From positions 1 to 33,380 of the IMG/VR virus record IMGVR_UViG_3300030389_000842: a stretch of 33,380 nucleotides of DNA; one strand, given 5' to 3'. Made by a program: the position numbers and the translations under genes. Each line of letters opens with the position of its first letter. The stretch's first letter is position 1. The notes under the pieces were generated by a model that had not been told where the DNA came from, made no database searches, and was given only the letters and a program-made list of their open reading frames with translations. This DNA is from a virus. Below, piece after piece: positions 31,831 to 33,380 of this stretch.

Positions 31831-32045
31831 TTAGTACTCGTCCTTCCTTGTTGTTGTCTGATTATGGATAGCATTGCATTTAGCTTCGTGTCAACTCGTC
31901 TAGGTTTATGCGACACTCGTCTAAACATCTCGTCAAATTGTCGGTTTGTCATTAGCGACATGTCGTCAACAACTCGTCCAACTTGTTTTGGATACCAACT
32001 CGACAATTCGTCACTCGATTTTTCTACAAATTTTTTGAATTTCAT
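31827..32045 (-). CDS. Small basic early protein (72 aa)
   Basis: I prefer the ATG at 32045 (AAAGG nine bases upstream), giving MKFKKFVEKSSDELSSWYPK. The frame extends to a TTG at 32096 through the copy-3 palindrome, but that part is more likely leader. The product ends in a basic region (FRRVSHKPRRVDTKLNAMLS). It is the first gene of the operon that runs to about 30174. Codon choice (many TCG, CGA and GAC) differs from genes further left. Function unknown. Confidence 0.7.
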   Translation of the reverse strand: MKFKKFVEKSSDELSSWYPKQVGRVVDDMSLMTNRQFDEMFRRVSHKPRRVDTKLNAMLSIIRQQQGRTSTK

Positions 32046-32068
32046 AAAGCAAAACCTTTCGATAATCA

Positions 32069-32083
32069 GTGGGACAGTCCCAC
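32069..32083. repeat. Palindromic operator-like element, copy 3
   Basis: GTGGGACAGTCCCAC is a perfect palindrome in the leader between the promoter at 32123-32152 and the ATG at 32045. Unlike the other copies it lies downstream of the promoter, in the likely transcribed leader, where a bound protein could block elongation or initiation. Confidence 0.8.
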
Positions 32084-32122
32084 CTAAGATGATCAATTGC
32101 TAATCAATTTCTGACTATCACT

Positions 32123-32152
32123 ATAGTAGCTTACAGCATGGGATACAGTCAA
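32123..32152 (-). promoter_or_regulatory. Probable promoter of the early operon
   Basis: On the minus strand TTGACT (32152-32147), an 18-bp spacer and TACTAT (32128-32123) stand upstream of the 72-residue first gene. A 14-bp inverted repeat ACAGTC-AA-GACTGT (32145-32158) overlaps the -35; its GACTGT half resembles the core of the GTGGGACTGTCCCAC palindrome. The -10 is imperfect. Confidence 0.45.
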
Positions 32153-32159
32153 GACTGTC

Positions 32160-32262
32160 GAGAATGGGCATATAGAGCGTTTAAGGTGCTTCAGGTAGGT
32201 TAGTACCCAAAATGTTTTAAGGGTGCTGTATGGGCGTTTAAATGGATCTTAAATCTAGGCAT
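32160..32262. other. Gene-free spacer with short repeated motifs
   Basis: Between the terminator and the early promoter I see no gene. GTTTAAGGTGCT (32179-32190) and GTTTTAAGGGTGCT (32214-32227) are near-copies, and GCGTTTAA occurs at 32177 and 32234. GGTGCTTCA recurs once more near 33059. These may be binding sites or an origin component, but the repeats are short. Confidence 0.4.
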
Positions 32263-32294
32263 AAAAAAAGGGTGGCACTCGAAAGTACCACCCT
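32263..32294 (-). terminator. Intrinsic terminator with UUCG tetraloop
   Basis: On the minus strand an 11-bp stem (AGGGTGGTACT paired with AGTGCCACCCT, one G-U pair) closes a UUCG tetraloop. It is followed directly by seven T residues. It lies 22 bases after the stop of the 194-residue gene. This is the clearest terminator in the window. Confidence 0.9.
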
Positions 32295-32315
32295 AAGTTA
32301 AAAAGGTTTAAAGTA

Positions 32316-32900
32316 TTACTTTGTACCTGTTTTCTTTTCTTTTTCCTCACTAGCTAACGGTGGGACGTTTAACCATGTTTCGTTAACATCGGGATCAATT
32401 TCATAACCTAGTAGTTGAGCACATGCTTTCACTACATCACCGAATTCATATTTCTTTACGTTGATATGCTCAACGATATGATCAATTAGCTTCTCTTCGG
32501 ATTGGTAGGTTTTAGGTGTTGAATTATTCTTATTCAAGAAACGAGTAATGTATTTCCTCAAAGCACCCATAGTCGGGACAGTGAAATCGGATTTTACATT
32601 TTCACCCTTCTTATTGAGATACCAATATCCCTTTTCTTCTTTCAACTTCTTGGCCGTTTCCCAATTTTCAGCGACGTACTTAAAATTTCTTCGCTCTTCT
32701 TTATCGAAATCGGGTAGCGTTTTAGCAAAGTTGAAATCGGGATCTTGTAGAAGCTTGTGAGCTTGTTCCATAAAAGCATACCCTGCTTTATCCATCCCGA
32801 AGTAGAAGAGTTGAAAATCGTTTTTCGTATCCTTCAACTTCTCAGTAACAGGAATTGATAGTTCAACTAGATAGTCTTTATCAGATTTTTTAACAGTCAT
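32316..32900 (-). CDS. Isolated early protein of unknown function (194 aa)
   Basis: This 194-residue, Lys/Glu-rich protein has no recognised motif. Segments include DFQLFYFGMDKAGYAFMEQA, KEEKGYWYLNKKGENVKSDF, then VPTMGALRKYITRFLNKNNS and YEFGDVVKACAQLLGYEIDP, and it ends in a charged tail EEKEKKTGTK. The middle LRKYITRFLN could be a DNA-contacting helix, but that is speculative. It is the only gene here with its own consensus-like promoter, an operator-like palindrome in front and a strong terminator behind. That is how a regulator or a first-expressed host-takeover protein is often arranged. The start ATG follows a weak AGGT site. Confidence 0.82.
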   Translation of the reverse strand: MTVKKSDKDYLVELSIPVTEKLKDTKNDFQLFYFGMDKAGYAFMEQAHKLLQDPDFNFAKTLPDFDKEERRNFKYVAENWETAKKLKEEKGYWYLNKKGENVKSDFTVPTMGALRKYITRFLNKNNSTPKTYQSEEKLIDHIVEHINVKKYEFGDVVKACAQLLGYEIDPDVNETWLNVPPLASEEKEKKTGTK

Positions 32901-32955
32901 TTTTGTTTACCTCATTGGTTAAAAACCCACGCTCCAACGGCGTGGAATAGCTACT

Positions 32956-32984
32956 GTTATATAGAAGTGCTTATATGCTGTCAA
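32956..32984 (-). promoter_or_regulatory. Strong sigma70-like early promoter
   Basis: On the minus strand TTGACA (32984-32979), a 17-bp spacer and TATAAC (32961-32956) give a near-consensus promoter 55 bases upstream of the 194-residue gene. The copy-4 palindrome lies 11 bp upstream of the -35. Host RNA polymerase should read it directly after infection; no phage RNA polymerase is encoded in the window. Confidence 0.7.
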
Positions 32985-32995
32985 ACATTTTGATA

Positions 32996-33012
32996 GGTGG
33001 GACTGTCCCACC
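32996..33012. repeat. Palindromic operator-like element, copy 4
   Basis: GGTGGGACTGTCCCACC is a perfect 17-bp palindrome, identical to copy 1, located 11 bp upstream of the -35 of the 194-residue gene's promoter. A half-site GTGGGACA follows at 33033-33040. Confidence 0.82.
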
Positions 33013-33380
33013 GATTAATGGGGTGGTATTTTGTGGGACAATTGAAGTGAGGGGATAGGGTGCTTCATTTCATAGTTGTCTGTTGTCAAAAGAACACCTA
33101 CCAAAAATCCCACCATCGAAAAGAGCATTTCAAAGTAACTGTTATGGTATCAGTTGCCTCACATATTAAATAAAAAATAAAAAACCCTATATTTTCTGCG
33201 GATTTTAGAAAGATGTCTCAAAAAAAGAGTATTTTTTAAAAATTTGGCAGTCGGGGCATGATCCACCCCCCGTTGGTACGTATATATGCTTGTACAAACA
33301 CACAGATTAGGAAAATTAAGTGTTAACCACAGTAGCAACTGACAATAATATGTTGCATATTAGACACACATTTACGATAT
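33013..33380. other. AT-rich, apparently non-coding region at the right end
   Basis: No convincing gene is visible in these ~370 bases. The region holds a half palindrome (33033-33040) and an imperfect inverted repeat GTAACTG...CAGTTGC (33136-33156) whose GCAACTG motif recurs at 33335-33341. A very A/T-rich tract follows (about 33160-33245), then a GC-rich patch with a CGGGG/CCCCG inverted repeat (33252-33271). This composition would suit a replication origin, a control region or a phage attachment site, but none of these can be shown. Confidence 0.45.

Noticed and set aside
32046-32096. Longer N-terminus of the first early-operon protein through palindrome copy 3
   Set aside because: It would start at TTG without a ribosome site, whereas the ATG at 32045 has one; the palindrome is better placed in the leader.
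33015-33128. 37-codon minus-strand ORF with a hydrophobic N-terminus ending just before palindrome copy 4
   Set aside because: No ribosome site, no coupling to another gene, and the region is otherwise gene-free; chance hydrophobicity in AT-rich DNA is likely.
33252-33271. CGGGG/CCCCG inverted repeat as a terminator
   Set aside because: The stem is five base pairs with a ten-base loop, and the T-rich stretch is several bases away; no gene ends nearby.
1-33380. tRNA genes, rRNA, insertion sequences and CRISPR arrays
   Set aside because: Looked for cloverleaf ends, terminal inverted repeats with transposases and regular repeats on both strands; none was convincing by eye.

Overview
The window is part of the genome of a tailed bacteriophage, most likely a marine short-tailed (podovirus-type) phage of an alphaproteobacterium (SAR116, SAR11 or roseobacter-like). 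The best single clue is the family A DNA polymerase, which carries a DnaJ-like zinc insertion (two CxxCxGxG motifs). I know this unusual architecture from the SAR116 phage HMO-2011 and its relatives. Moderately AT-rich sequence, dense packing with stop/start overlaps, and many small conserved marine-phage proteins fit. There is no host-like gene block, tRNA, rRNA, CRISPR array or insertion sequence. Terminase, portal and capsid genes are not here and presumably lie left of position 1.

Layout. (1) 1-12435, plus strand: late/virion genes. Two neighbouring fibre-like proteins each hold seven repeats, as in seven-bladed beta-propellers. They are followed by a small membrane/coiled-coil protein, a 1194-residue virion protein, three smaller proteins and a 1238-residue protein that looks like an internal (ejection) protein. 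(2) 12437-24452, minus strand, converging on region 1 with a 1-nt gap: DNA metabolism. In transcription order: tyrosine integrase, endonuclease VII, primase, helicase, 2OG-Fe(II) oxygenase, DNA polymerase, SSB-like protein, Cas4/RecB-like nuclease, micro-proteins, endonuclease I, a DUF3310 protein, B12-dependent ribonucleotide reductase, an Rmf-like protein and a MazG-like pyrophosphohydrolase. (3) 24449-32045, minus strand: an accessory/early region of mostly tiny overlapping genes, with a SleB-type cell-wall hydrolase, a secreted protein, a cytosine-C5 DNA methyltransferase and a gp88-like protein. (4) 32046-33380: a control region around one isolated 194-residue gene that has its own strong promoter and intrinsic terminator; the last ~370 bases look non-coding.

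Several real genes are very short: I add ORFs of 29, 46, 49, 50, 52, 53 and 58 codons, supported by Shine-Dalgarno sequences or ATGA/TAATG coupling. In many genes the first in-frame start is TTG or GTG without a ribosome site, so I moved the start to an internal ATG with one.

The most interesting signal is a 15-17 bp perfect palindrome, GTGGGAC-W-GTCCCAC, present four times in the last 5.3 kb and nowhere else that I could see. In three of the four copies it lies 11-14 bp upstream of a TTGACA-like hexamer. It looks like the operator of an early-gene regulon. A second notable signal is a YLxxNPDV...HYxxFGxxENR module. It is repeated in the large virion protein and also encoded alone as a 50-residue protein inside the replication operon on the opposite strand.
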